The notes: generated from the sequence alone by a model not told the origin. A stretch of 64,000 nucleotides of DNA from Bacillota bacterium (GCA_023441965.1 JAEZNB010000021.1:7617-71616), one strand, 5' to 3'; positions 53,784 to 63,150 are shown, counted from the first letter of the stretch. A program made the numbers and translations.

Positions 53784-54607
53784 AGATTACCTGTGAAATC
53801 TGTCCCCACCACTGTAGGCTGGAAGAAGGTATGCTTGGGCTCTGCCGCGGAAGGGTGAACCGTAAGGGGCAGGTGGTCAGTGAGAATTATGGAAGGCTGA
53901 CAGCGATGGCCCTAGATCCCATTGAAAAGAAGCCCCTATATCATTTCCATCCCGGCAGTAGGATCTTGTCCATCGGAAGCTACGGCTGCAATCTGAACTG
54001 TCCTTTCTGCCAGAATTGTGATATCTCCATGGTGGGAGGGAAGGAGATCGAGTATCAGGAGGCAAGCTGTGAGGAGCTGGTGGAAAAGGCGCAGCAGCTT
54101 AGGAGCAGGGGGAATATCGGAATAGCCTATACCTATAACGAGCCTCTGATCGGCTATGAATTTGTCCGCGATTGTGCGGGGCTGATGAAGGAGGCAGGAC
54201 TGAAGAATGTGGTCGTAACAAACGGTTATATAAACAGTGAAGCTTTGAAGGAACTGCTGCCCTTAATTGATGCCTTTAACATAGACCTCAAGGGCTTCAC
54301 AGAGGAATATTATCATAAGCTAAGAGGTGATCTGGGGACGGTGAAGCAGACCATTGCACTGGCAGCCTCGGAATGTCATGTGGAGGTCACGACCCTGATT
54401 GTACCGGGGGAGAATGACAGCGAGGAGGAGATGGAGGCCTTATCGGGCTGGCTGGCATCGGTAGACCCGGACATTCCCCTTCATATTTCCCGCTTCTTCC
54501 CCAGGTACCGAATGCAGGACAGGGCTTCGACTCCGGTGGAGCAGGTATACCGCTTGGCAAGGATAGCCAGAGGGAAGCTGAAGCATGTACATGAGGGGAA
54601 TGTATAA
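53780..54607 (+). CDS. amrS: AmmeMemoRadiSam system radical SAM enzyme
   Basis: A 275-residue radical SAM protein with the cluster motif CNLNCPFC (Cys70, Cys74, Cys77) and an N-terminal cysteine/histidine set (CEICPHHC) typical of this PflA-like subgroup. LCRGR, DPIEKKPLYHFHPGS and IAYTYNEPLIGYEF also fit. It is translationally coupled to the Memo-AMMECR1 fusion, so the two products very probably act in one pathway. The substrate is unknown. Confidence 0.92.
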   Translation: MKITCEICPHHCRLEEGMLGLCRGRVNRKGQVVSENYGRLTAMALDPIEKKPLYHFHPGSRILSIGSYGCNLNCPFCQNCDISMVGGKEIEYQEASCEELVEKAQQLRSRGNIGIAYTYNEPLIGYEFVRDCAGLMKEAGLKNVVVTNGYINSEALKELLPLIDAFNIDLKGFTEEYYHKLRGDLGTVKQTIALAASECHVEVTTLIVPGENDSEEEMEALSGWLASVDPDIPLHISRFFPRYRMQDRASTPVEQVYRLARIARGKLKHVHEGNV

Positions 54608-54679
54608 AGGAATCCAAAGGTGTTCGTATGGATAAATAATTCTTATAAAGTGTAGCATACTAACCCTGAGGTGAGATGT

Positions 54680-54826
54680 ATGAACAAGGAAAAACGGGAA
54701 AAGCTTCATCAGAAAAAATCACAGGAGAGGTTCAACAGTGTAACGAATTCTGTGAAACCCAGGAATCAAAATCAGGAGCATAATGTCCGAAATGAGGGCA
54801 TTCAGCCTCCCAATAACAAATTCTAA
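54680..54826 (+). CDS. Small hydrophilic protein, unrecognised
   Basis: A 48-residue frame starting MNKEKREKLHQKKSQERF and ending NNKF. It has a good AGGTGAG site seven bases before the ATG. Its composition is rich in Lys, Asn, Gln and Glu without hydrophobic stretches, like small spore or nucleic-acid-associated proteins, but I cannot name the family. It stands between amrS and tatD. Confidence 0.5.
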   Translation: MNKEKREKLHQKKSQERFNSVTNSVKPRNQNQEHNVRNEGIQPPNNKF

Positions 54827-54906
54827 GCCGAAGGTACACAAGCGCCTACGGCACCTTAAAAGTATGGTTTGGTAAAAAAGTCTCGTATATCACACAGATC
54901 CCTCAT

Positions 54907-54943
54907 GAGAGTGCCACAAAGTACTTCCCTTTGCAGCACTCTC
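54907..54943 (+). other. Hairpin in the amrS-tatD gap
   Basis: GAGAGTGC (54907-54914) / GCACTCTC (54936-54943), with inner AAAG/CTTT. Only ATTCC follows, so terminator function is doubtful. Confidence 0.45.
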
Positions 54944-54975
54944 ATTCCATGTTTTTAGCAAGCAGAGAAAGGGAG

Positions 54976-55005
54976 TTGTCTGGGGGAATACTTATGTTGT
55001 ATAAT
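54976..55005 (+). promoter_or_regulatory. tatD promoter candidate
   Basis: TTGTCT (54976-54981), 18-base spacer, TATAAT (55000-55005). Confidence 0.55.
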
Positions 55006-55037
55006 AGGATGAATCTATAGAAAAAAGAGGGAAACAA

Positions 55038-55808
55038 ATGATTTTTGAAACACATGCCCATTATGAGGATGAGGCCTTTGACAAGGACCGGCAGGAGCTT
55101 CTGACTTCTCTGCCCAAGCAGGGAATTGAATATGTGGTGGATGTCAGCTCATCGGTATCATCCATAGACAAGGTATTGGAATTGACAGAGCAATACCCAT
55201 ATATCTTCGGTACGATAGGAATCCATCCCGGCGACTCCATGTATTTAGATGAAGACCTGCTTTCCCGGGTTAAGGAGAAAGCAAAGCATCCCAAGGTGGT
55301 AGCGATCGGGGAAATCGGACTCGATTACTATTGGGATACGCCGGACAGGGAAACGCAAAAGAAATGGTTTGCCAAACAGCTGGAGCTGGCGAGGGAGCTT
55401 AGGCTTCCTCTGGTGATTCATAGCAGGGACGCTGCCAATGATACCTTTCAGATAATGAAGGAGGCCGGGGCAGAGGAGCTGGGAGGCATCATTCATTGCT
55501 TCGGCTATGGAGTTGAGCAGGCCAGACAGTACCTGAACAAGGGCTATTACCTTGGGATCGGCGGTGTCGTAACCTTTACCAACGGGAAGAAGCTGAAGGA
55601 GGTCGTAGCCTATGCACCGATCGAGCAGCTGGTGCTGGAGACGGACTGTCCTTATCTGGCTCCTGTCCCCCACAGAGGAGAGAGAAACAGCTCTCTGTAT
55701 CTGACCCATGTGGCCAAGGAGATCGCGAAACTGAAAAATCTCACAACCGAGGAAGTCATCCGGATTACGAATGAGAACGCTAAGAAACTATATTTTGCTG
55801 GGAGGTAG
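55038..55808 (+). CDS. tatD: TatD-family metal-dependent DNase (YabD)
   Basis: The 256 residues have the TatD metal-binding start ETHAHYEDEAF, GTIGIHPGD, AIGEIGLDYYW, VIHSRDA, IIHCFGYG and LETDCPYLAP, in order. TatD enzymes are 3'-5' nucleases. It lies three bases before rsmA; rnmV, found between the two in Bacillus, is absent. Confidence 0.95.
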   Translation: MIFETHAHYEDEAFDKDRQELLTSLPKQGIEYVVDVSSSVSSIDKVLELTEQYPYIFGTIGIHPGDSMYLDEDLLSRVKEKAKHPKVVAIGEIGLDYYWDTPDRETQKKWFAKQLELARELRLPLVIHSRDAANDTFQIMKEAGAEELGGIIHCFGYGVEQARQYLNKGYYLGIGGVVTFTNGKKLKEVVAYAPIEQLVLETDCPYLAPVPHRGERNSSLYLTHVAKEIAKLKNLTTEEVIRITNENAKKLYFAGR

Positions 55809-55811
55809 CAG

Positions 55812-56672
55812 ATGGCCAACCTTGGCAATCCAAAGAATACAATTGAAATCCTGAATAAACACAAGCTGGTGTTTCAGAAGAAATTCGGACAGAATTTCCT
55901 GATCGATACCCATGTCCTGGATAAGATTATCCGGGCGGCACAGATCACCGAAGAGGACCTGGTGCTGGAGATTGGGCCCGGCATCGGAACCCTGACTCAG
56001 TACCTCTGTGAACATGCCAGGGAGGTCATCGCTGTCGAGATTGACCGGCAGCTGATCCCGGTTCTTTCGGAGACCCTGTCCCCTTATCAAAATGTCACCG
56101 TACTGAATGAAGACATCCTAAAGGTGGATCTGAAGGCTCTGGTAAAGGAGAGAAACCAGGGTAAGCCGATTAAGGTGGTAGCGAACCTGCCATACTATAT
56201 CACGACCCCCATCATCATGGAGCTGTTTGAGAAGCATGTTCCCTTATCCAGCATCACCGTTATGGTTCAGAAGGAGGTTGCGGACCGGATGCAGGCGAAA
56301 CCGGGCTCCAAGGATTACGGGGCTCTGTCTTTGGCAGTCCAGTACTATGCAAATCCCTATATTGCAGCCTTTGTCCCCCCCAACTGCTTTATGCCCCGCC
56401 CGAATGTCGGCTCCGCTGTGATCAGGCTTACGATTCATGAGAAGCCCATAATCACGGTAAAGGATGAGAAGCTGCTTTTTACACTCATCCGGGCTTCCTT
56501 TAATCAGAGAAGAAAGACCCTGGCCAACGGGCTTTATAACTTTACCGGCTTGTCCTTTACCAAGGAGGAGATTCTAACTGCTCTGCAGGAGGAGGGTTTG
56601 ATGGAAAATGTCCGCGGAGAGGCTCTGACCCTTAGCCAGTTTGCGGGCCTGGCAAACCGTTTAAGTAAATAA
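55812..56672 (+). CDS. rsmA: 16S rRNA (adenine1518/1519-N6)-dimethyltransferase RsmA (KsgA)
   Basis: RsmA dimethylates two adjacent adenines near the 16S 3' end. The 286 residues have KFGQNFLIDTHVLDKII, the SAM motif VLEIGPGIGTLTQYL and the catalytic NLPYYITTPII. It is cotranscribed with tatD. Confidence 0.97.
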   Translation: MANLGNPKNTIEILNKHKLVFQKKFGQNFLIDTHVLDKIIRAAQITEEDLVLEIGPGIGTLTQYLCEHAREVIAVEIDRQLIPVLSETLSPYQNVTVLNEDILKVDLKALVKERNQGKPIKVVANLPYYITTPIIMELFEKHVPLSSITVMVQKEVADRMQAKPGSKDYGALSLAVQYYANPYIAAFVPPNCFMPRPNVGSAVIRLTIHEKPIITVKDEKLLFTLIRASFNQRRKTLANGLYNFTGLSFTKEEILTALQEEGLMENVRGEALTLSQFAGLANRLSK

Positions 56673-56692
56673 TATTAATTTTTATGCATAAG

Positions 56693-56730
56693 AGTCACAG
56701 ATGTCGGATAAAGACAGCAGTGGCTTTTTG
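56693..56730 (+). terminator. rsmA terminator
   Basis: AGTCAC (56693-56698) / GTGGCT (56720-56725, one G-U) with inner TGTC/GACA and TTTTG after. Confidence 0.6.
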
Positions 56731-56749
56731 ATAAAACTAAAAATATTTC

Positions 56750-57099
56750 TTGCATAAATATTAATAATAATGTATGATAATACTATAGAAGTTCTGCTAA
56801 TCCGATTTATTAATAATAATGTTGAATTTTTGAAAGATATTTCTTGCGTTATGCCGAGCTATCGATTATCATATTCAAAAGAACCAAGGCGGTATTCTTA
56901 TCAATATGATTAACGGGCGGAAAGAAAAGAAATTTACAAATTTTTTTTGCCCTTTTTTTGAAGAGAATACAGCGGTTTCAATCATCAGTGCTTAAGCGAT
57001 GGGGCTTAGGATCTCCTAGGAGGAATCTGTGACAGGATACTTAGGGGGCTATGCCTCCGCAATCACCTGAAACAGATTCTTAATTATTAGGAGGTTAAT
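56750..57099 (+). promoter_or_regulatory. carB promoter and structured leader with intrinsic terminator and SD-masking fold
   Basis: A promoter TTGCAT (56750-56755), 17 bases, TATGAT (56773-56778) would give a leader of about 315 bases. At 56915-56959 is a terminator-like hairpin (GGGC/GCCC, AAATT/AATTT, seven T). Then 57011-57030 can pair with 57072-57095, with ATCTCCTA against TAGGAGGT, which is the ribosome site of carB. An inner GGGGGC/GCCTCC hairpin sits inside. No known riboswitch class or PyrR site was recognised. Confidence 0.55.
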
Positions 57100-60000
57100 A
57101 TGAAGAAGAGAGATGACATTCACAAGGTACTAATCATCGGATCGGGTCCGATTGTAATCGGCCAGGCATGTGAATTCGACTATTCCGGCACCCAGGCCTG
57201 TAAAGCATTAAGAAAGCTGGGATATGAAATTGTCCTTGTTAATTCGAATCCCGCTACCATTATGACTGATACCACAACGGCAGATGTAACCTATATCGAA
57301 CCTCTTAATGTAGAAAGACTCACACAGATCATTGAAAAAGAAAGACCCGATGCTCTGCTCCCTAATCTGGGCGGACAGTCAGGTCTAAATCTTTGTGCGG
57401 AATTAGCAAATGCAGGTGTATTGGAGCAATATAAGGTCAAGGTTATCGGAGTACAGGTAGACGCAATCGAGCGCGGTGAAGACCGGGTAGAGTTTAAGAA
57501 GACCATGAATTCTCTGGGAATCGAGATGGCGAGGAGTGAGGTGGCCTATACGGTGGAGGAAGCTCTGGCCATCGCAGAGGAGCTGGGCTATCCGGTAGTT
57601 ATCCGTCCGGCCTATACCATGGGCGGAACCGGCGGCGGCCTGGTTTATAATGTAGAGGAGCTGAAGGTGATTGTAGACAGAGGTCTCCATGCCAGCCTGG
57701 TAGGGCAGGTCCTGGTCGAGGAATCTGTTCTGGGCTGGGAGGAGCTTGAGCTGGAGGTAGTAAGGGATGCAACCGGTAAGATGATCACGGTCTGCTTTAT
57801 TGAAAACATTGATCCCATGGGCGTCCATACCGGAGATTCCTTCTGTTCTGCCCCCATGCTGACCATTTCCAAGGAGGTACAGCAGGAGCTGCAGAGACAG
57901 GCATATAAAATCGTAGATGCGATTCAGGTAATCGGCGGTACAAACGTACAGTTTGCCCACGACCCCAAGAGCGGTCGTATCGTTGTCATAGAGATCAATC
58001 CCAGAACCTCCCGTTCTTCCGCTCTGGCATCGAAGGCAACCGGTTTCCCGATTGCCCTGGTATCCTCTATGTTGGCCTCAGGACTGAACTTAAGCGATAT
58101 TCCCTGCGGTAAGTACGGAACCCTGGACAACTACGTTCCGGACGGGGACTATGTGGTAATCAAATTTGCCCGTTGGGCCTTTGAGAAGTTCAAGGGGTCT
58201 GAGGACAAGCTGGGAACCCAGATGAGAGCTGTCGGTGAGGTGATGAGCATCGGTAAGACCTATAAGGAAGCCTTCCAAAAGGCAATCCGGAGTCTTGAGA
58301 CCGGACGCTATGGCCTGGGAAATGCCAAGGATTTTGGTACCCTTACAAAGCAGGAGCTGTTAAATAAGCTCCATATCCCCACCAGTGAGCGCCAGTTCAT
58401 TCTATATGAAGCCTTAAGAAAGGGAGCCACCGTGGAAGAGCTCCATGAGCTGACGAAGATCAAGCCCTACTTTATCGAACAGATGAAGGAGCTGGTGGAA
58501 GAGGAGGAGTCCCTCAAGGCTTATCAGGGCAGCCTTCCGCCCACAGAGGCCTTAAGGCAGGCGAAGCTGAACGGCTTTGCGGATAAGTACTTAAGCCAGC
58601 TTTTAGGGATAGCGGAGAAGACGATCCGGGAGGCCAGATACGCAGCCGGTATTAAGGAGGCTTGGGAAGGAGTCCATGTCAGCGGTACGGAGGATGCCAA
58701 GTACTATTATTCCACCTATCACCTGAAGGAGGATCTATCCCCCAGCAGAGATAAGCCGAAGATCATGATTCTTGGCGGAGGACCCAACCGTATCGGCCAA
58801 GGCATTGAGTTTGATTATTGTTGTGTTCATGCTGCCTTTGCCTTAAAGGAAGAGGGCTTTGAGACAATTATTGTGAACTGTAATCCCGAGACCGTATCAA
58901 CGGATTATGATACCTCGGATAAATTATATTTTGAACCTCTGACGGCAGAGGATGTATTGAGCATCTACGAGAAGGAGAAGCCCCTGGGTGTGATCGCCCA
59001 GTTCGGAGGACAGACACCTTTAAATCTGGCAGCAGAGCTTAAGGCGAACGGAGTGAACATTCTTGGTACCACACCGGAGACCATAGACCTGGCTGAGGAC
59101 CGGGACCGTTTCCGCGAGATCATGAATAAGCTGAATATCCCCATGCCGGAGGCAGGTATGGCTGTCAATGTGCAGGAAGCCCTGGAGATAGCGAATAAAA
59201 TCGGTTATCCGGTCATGGTCCGTCCTTCCTATGTGCTTGGCGGACGGGGCATGGAGATCGTGCATGATGATGAAAGCATGGAGATCTATATGAAGGCAGC
59301 TGTTGGAGTAACACCGGACCGACCGATTCTCATAGACCGCTTCCTCCATAATGCTCTCGAATGCGAAGCCGATGCAATCAGTGACGGCAACGATGCCTTT
59401 GTACCTGCTGTGATGGAGCATATTGAGCTGGCAGGCATCCATTCCGGTGACTCTGCCTGTGTCATCCCCTCCTTAAATATCACAGAGGAGAACCTGGCTA
59501 CCATCAAGGATTATACGATAAAGATTGCCAAGGAGATGAAGGTATGCGGTCTGATGAATATGCAGTATGCCATAGAGGATGGGGTCGTATATGTGCTTGA
59601 AGCAAATCCCAGAGCATCCCGTACCGTGCCGTTGGTGTCCAAGGTCTGCAATATCCAGATGGTGAAGCTGGCTACCCAGATCATCACTGCCCAACTGACA
59701 GGCAAGCCCTCCCCGGTTCCCTTCCTGAAGGAGAGCAGGTTTACCCATTATGGAGTGAAGGAAGCCGTATTCCCCTTCAATATGTTCCCGGAAGTGGACC
59801 CGGTGCTGGGACCGGAGATGCGGTCTACCGGTGAAGTGCTGGGCTTGGCAGGCAGCTTCGGAGAAGCCTTCTATAAGGCACAGGAGGCCACAAAAACCAA
59901 GCTTCCCTTATCCGGAACCGTATTAATCTCCGTCAATGACAGAGACAAGGCAGAGCTGGAGGAGGTTGCCAGGGGCTTTGCAGAGTGCGGCTTTAAGATA

Positions 60001-60318
60001 CTGGCCACCGGAGCCACCTATGAGCTGATTGTAAAGAAGGGTATTCCTGCGGAGAAGATTTTCAAGCTCTATCAGGGAAGACCGAATATCTTGGATGCTG
60101 TCACGAACGGACAGATCGACATCATCGTGAATACACCGATTGATAAGAAGAGTGTGAATGACGACAGTTATATCAGAAAAGCAGCAATCAAAGCGAAAAT
60201 CTGCTACGTGACAACCATGGCGGCTGCAAAGGCAACCATTGCAGGTATCAGGGAAATAAAGAATAACAAAGCCGTAGGTGTGAAGTCCCTTCAGGAATTC
60301 CATAAGGACATTCGCTAG
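57100..60318 (+). CDS. carB: Carbamoyl phosphate synthase large subunit
   Basis: CarB makes carbamoyl phosphate for pyrimidines and arginine from bicarbonate, ATP and ammonia delivered by CarA. The 1072 residues have the two homologous ATP-grasp halves (SGPIVIGQACEFDYSGTQA and GGGPNRIGQGIEFDYCCVH), each with its NPETV/NPRTSRS-type sites. A C-terminal MGS-like allosteric domain follows (RDKAELEEVARGFAECGFKI, INTPIDKKS-type). carA is not adjacent on either side, which is unusual since carAB are normally paired. Confidence 0.97.
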   Translation: MKKRDDIHKVLIIGSGPIVIGQACEFDYSGTQACKALRKLGYEIVLVNSNPATIMTDTTTADVTYIEPLNVERLTQIIEKERPDALLPNLGGQSGLNLCAELANAGVLEQYKVKVIGVQVDAIERGEDRVEFKKTMNSLGIEMARSEVAYTVEEALAIAEELGYPVVIRPAYTMGGTGGGLVYNVEELKVIVDRGLHASLVGQVLVEESVLGWEELELEVVRDATGKMITVCFIENIDPMGVHTGDSFCSAPMLTISKEVQQELQRQAYKIVDAIQVIGGTNVQFAHDPKSGRIVVIEINPRTSRSSALASKATGFPIALVSSMLASGLNLSDIPCGKYGTLDNYVPDGDYVVIKFARWAFEKFKGSEDKLGTQMRAVGEVMSIGKTYKEAFQKAIRSLETGRYGLGNAKDFGTLTKQELLNKLHIPTSERQFILYEALRKGATVEELHELTKIKPYFIEQMKELVEEEESLKAYQGSLPPTEALRQAKLNGFADKYLSQLLGIAEKTIREARYAAGIKEAWEGVHVSGTEDAKYYYSTYHLKEDLSPSRDKPKIMILGGGPNRIGQGIEFDYCCVHAAFALKEEGFETIIVNCNPETVSTDYDTSDKLYFEPLTAEDVLSIYEKEKPLGVIAQFGGQTPLNLAAELKANGVNILGTTPETIDLAEDRDRFREIMNKLNIPMPEAGMAVNVQEALEIANKIGYPVMVRPSYVLGGRGMEIVHDDESMEIYMKAAVGVTPDRPILIDRFLHNALECEADAISDGNDAFVPAVMEHIELAGIHSGDSACVIPSLNITEENLATIKDYTIKIAKEMKVCGLMNMQYAIEDGVVYVLEANPRASRTVPLVSKVCNIQMVKLATQIITAQLTGKPSPVPFLKESRFTHYGVKEAVFPFNMFPEVDPVLGPEMRSTGEVLGLAGSFGEAFYKAQEATKTKLPLSGTVLISVNDRDKAELEEVARGFAECGFKILATGATYELIVKKGIPAEKIFKLYQGRPNILDAVTNGQIDIIVNTPIDKKSVNDDSYIRKAAIKAKICYVTTMAAAKATIAGIREIKNNKAVGVKSLQEFHKDIR

Positions 60319-60381
60319 ACCCGCAGGAAAATGACAGCCGAGGTTATTTCAGAGATCGCTTCTAAAAAAAATTATCACATA

Positions 60382-60417
60382 GGATCGGAGCCCCTCACCG
60401 GGAGCCGGTCCTTTTTT
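60382..60417 (+). terminator. carB terminator
   Basis: GGATCGG (60382-60388) / CCGGTCC (60405-60411, one G-U) followed by six T. Confidence 0.8.
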
Positions 60418-60517
60418 ATGTTTCTTCTTCCTCCCGGACTAGCATATTGACCGTCTGATCGGAATATATTGAATAGAATCATAGGTATAGGAGCTTAGAA
60501 AGTAAGGGAGTGATATT

Positions 60518-61852
60518 TTGGCTGAATATAAAAGAATGGTATCGTATATGTATCAGTATGAAAACGGGGTTAAGAAGAAGAATGTAGGCTATGCCCGTAT
60601 CGAGGCTAAGAACGGAGAGTGCAGGATTACGCTGCATATGCAGCTTCCCGGGCTCTTGGACAGTATCTTTCCGATCTACATGATCCAGAGGAAGAAGGGG
60701 GACATGGAGCTGATCTATATCGGGGAAGCCGCCCTGAAGAATCAGACCATGGACAGCAGGCTGTCAGCCAAGGAAGCAAATATCATGGACTCCGGTTACA
60801 GCTTATCCGATATGGGGGGCATGCTGCTTTTCTTAAATGAAAGTGTGTTTTATGCAACGGAATGGGATGACAAAGCAGTAATACGGGAAGAAGTCATGGC
60901 AGCCTTAAGACCGAAAAACAAGGAAAGCGGAAAGAATAACGCACCACCCTTAAAAGAGTGGACAGAAGCGGATCATAAGGAGGAGAAGAATACCCTGGAG
61001 GCGCTCCAGGAGGCTTCTGAAGAGGAAGCTTTAGAAGAGGACGCTTCCGTTCCCTTTTATCAGCTTCCGAGAGGCTGGAAGACGATAGAGCTGAAAAATC
61101 CGAGGGAAGAAAGGATGCCGGTTAATCCCTGGGAAACAGTTGAAAGATGGCGCAGCCGGATGGGACAGCCGGAGGAGGAGCCTACCGGCAAACAGGGGGA
61201 AGAGCAGTCACCGGATAAGAACAGCTCGGGATGGCAGGAAGAGCAGCCTGCTTCTGATCAGAACAACCAGTCGCCGGACCATGAGATTGGACCGGTGGGG
61301 GATACGGATGGTGGACAGGAGGCTGAACCTAAGACAACTCCACAGACCGAACCTGCAACCGATTCCTTTGGCAGACCCCAAGCAGGAGCTTATGCCAGGT
61401 CTGCTCCGGAGCAGAGGCAAGAAGCGGCCGGGAATACTGAGAAGGGAAGGGATCAGGAAGCCGGGGAGCAGGAGAAGGAAGAAGAAAGAGCAGAGAGCCC
61501 TCTTGCTTGCAAGCTCTTTGAGAGCTATCCCAGAATATATCCCTTTGAGGATAATGAAATTACCATGTGCATCAAGATCGAGCCTAAGGATATCGGATAC
61601 CTGCCGGCGGAAGCCTGGGTTCTTAGCAATAACAGCTTTCTGCTTCACGGCTATTATTGCTATAACCATCTGATTCTGGCGAAAATCAAGGAAGGCAAGG
61701 GTTATCGCTACCTCCTCGGAGTGCCGGGTATTTATCATAACAGGGAGCGCTTTATGGCAAGAATGTTCGGCTTCGACTGCTTCAAGTCCATCCGTAAGAG
61801 GGACTTAAGGCAGGGAGATTTCGGCTATTGGTATGTTCCGGTTTCTCTTTGA
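60518..61852 (+). CDS. DUF6128 domain protein with long acidic linker
   Basis: The 444-residue protein starts at TTG 60518, with GGGAG ahead. Residues 1-130 form a conserved N-terminal domain (GYARIEAKNGECRITLHMQL). A low-complexity Glu/Gln/Pro-rich linker (about 140-330) follows. The C-terminal ~110 residues are the conserved block that I associate with DUF6128 in Lachnospiraceae (AWVLSNNSFLLHGYYCYNHL, YLLGVPGIYHNRERFMARMF). There is no signal peptide or membrane helix. Function unknown. Its last 28 bases overlap the convergent acetyltransferase gene. Confidence 0.8.
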   Translation: MAEYKRMVSYMYQYENGVKKKNVGYARIEAKNGECRITLHMQLPGLLDSIFPIYMIQRKKGDMELIYIGEAALKNQTMDSRLSAKEANIMDSGYSLSDMGGMLLFLNESVFYATEWDDKAVIREEVMAALRPKNKESGKNNAPPLKEWTEADHKEEKNTLEALQEASEEEALEEDASVPFYQLPRGWKTIELKNPREERMPVNPWETVERWRSRMGQPEEEPTGKQGEEQSPDKNSSGWQEEQPASDQNNQSPDHEIGPVGDTDGGQEAEPKTTPQTEPATDSFGRPQAGAYARSAPEQRQEAAGNTEKGRDQEAGEQEKEEERAESPLACKLFESYPRIYPFEDNEITMCIKIEPKDIGYLPAEAWVLSNNSFLLHGYYCYNHLILAKIKEGKGYRYLLGVPGIYHNRERFMARMFGFDCFKSIRKRDLRQGDFGYWYVPVSL

Positions 61853-62412
61853 GCAGAAGTAACCTCCAGAGGATTGATCAGAGAATAGCGCTTATGATCG
61901 GCCCAAGTACCATTGATATCGGCATAGGAATAGGAGATGCCCTCATAAAGAAATTGAAGCCGCTCAATCAGGCGGAGGGAGGGTTGATTATCCGGCATGA
62001 TAAAGGCTTCCACCCGATGGATGGAATGCTTCTCAAAAAGCAGCTCCAAGCCTCTCTGTATACATTCATAAGCATAGCCTTGGTGGTGATGCCTTTTGCT
62101 GAATTTATAGCCCAAGCTGCAGCTTTTATAAGGAGCCTTTAGAAAATTTTGAAAGCAGAAGGAGCCGATGATTTCCTCGGGATGGTCCTTTAAGAAGACC
62201 CAGTATCGTAACAGCTTTCCCTCCAGCATCTGATGATACTCCGCAGACAGGGAAGCCTTCTGGTAAGAGAGCGTATAGAACCGGTCAGCTCTTTTGGGCT
62301 CCCAGGGCTCAAAGAGGTCTCTGTTCTCCAGATAAAAAGCCAGCACAAGAGCTGCGGCATCCTTATTCAGCTGCCGGATGGTCAGACGGTTTGTATCAAA
62401 GGATAGCATCAT
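61825..62412 (-). CDS. GNAT acetyltransferase (RimJ/RimL type)
   Basis: The 195 residues match the RimJ-type acetyltransferase family: an N-terminal TNRLTIRQLNKDAAALVL, the region LGYKFSKRHHHQGYAYECIQRGLELLFE as motif A, and AFIMPDNQPSLRLIERLQFLYEG. The substrate could be a ribosomal protein or a small molecule. It lies 18 bases downstream of the radical SAM activase on the same strand and is probably cotranscribed with it. Confidence 0.85.
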   Translation of the reverse strand: MMLSFDTNRLTIRQLNKDAAALVLAFYLENRDLFEPWEPKRADRFYTLSYQKASLSAEYHQMLEGKLLRYWVFLKDHPEEIIGSFCFQNFLKAPYKSCSLGYKFSKRHHHQGYAYECIQRGLELLFEKHSIHRVEAFIMPDNQPSLRLIERLQFLYEGISYSYADINGTWADHKRYSLINPLEVTSAQRETGTYQ

Positions 62413-62430
62413 AGGAGGACCTCACCTAAA

Positions 62431-63126
62431 TTAATCAATACCCCTCAGGGAGACATTTCCCAGATAGGCAGAAAGAATGGACTGATACTTCAACAGGGTT
62501 TCCTTATCCAAGGCACTTAATCCGGGACACAGGATATCTCCGGAATCCTTATAGGACTGCAGATAATAGGCCCTGGCACCCTTCAGCCATCTGCCTATGG
62601 AATGCATATCCTCCTCCGAGTGTAATTCACGAACAAGGGTGGTACGAAATTCATAATCCAGGCTGCCCTTCAGCAGGAAATCAACTGTTTCCATCACAGG
62701 AGTCAGCTCCAGCTCGGGGATACCGGTGGCAGCAGAATAATGCTCCGGGGAGCTTTTGATGTCCATCGCCACATAATCAATCAGGCCCAGGCTGGTCAGC
62801 TTCTTTACCATCGTAGGCTTCAAGCCGTTGGTATCCAGCTTGATTTTATAGCCAAGGGCTTTGATTTTATAGAGAAAATCAGGAAGCTCAGGATAAAGGG
62901 TGGGTTCTCCGCCCGTGATGCAGACAGCTTCCAGTATAGTTCTGCGTTTGGTAAGATAGGCCAGAACCTCCTCTTCCGGATAGACAGGCTGGGAACTCGG
63001 CCATAATACCAAGGAAGCATTCTGACAGAAGGGGCATCTTAAATTGCAGCCACCTAAGAATAATGTGGCAGCCAGATGACCGGGATAATCCAATAGGGTA
63101 GACTTCATAAAGCCATGGATCTGCAT
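62431..63126 (-). CDS. Anaerobic ribonucleotide reductase activating protein-like radical SAM enzyme
   Basis: A 231-residue radical SAM protein with CNLRCPFC (Cys27, Cys31, Cys34) and ITGGEPTLYPELPDF. The start MQIHGFMKSTLLDYPGHLAATLFLGG is typical of the longer NrdG-like family annotated as anaerobic RNR activating protein. GAGGTGAC precedes the ATG. No nrdD lies nearby, so the partner is uncertain: another glycyl-radical enzyme is possible. Confidence 0.85.
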   Translation of the reverse strand: MQIHGFMKSTLLDYPGHLAATLFLGGCNLRCPFCQNASLVLWPSSQPVYPEEEVLAYLTKRRTILEAVCITGGEPTLYPELPDFLYKIKALGYKIKLDTNGLKPTMVKKLTSLGLIDYVAMDIKSSPEHYSAATGIPELELTPVMETVDFLLKGSLDYEFRTTLVRELHSEEDMHSIGRWLKGARAYYLQSYKDSGDILCPGLSALDKETLLKYQSILSAYLGNVSLRGID

Positions 63127-63150
63127 ATTGTCACCTCTTCAAGGTTATGT

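Noticed and set aside
57000..57099. PyrR-binding loop or T-box in the carB leader
   Set aside because: The PyrR anti-antiterminator consensus and the T-box sequence are both absent; the fold was kept only as an unknown structure.
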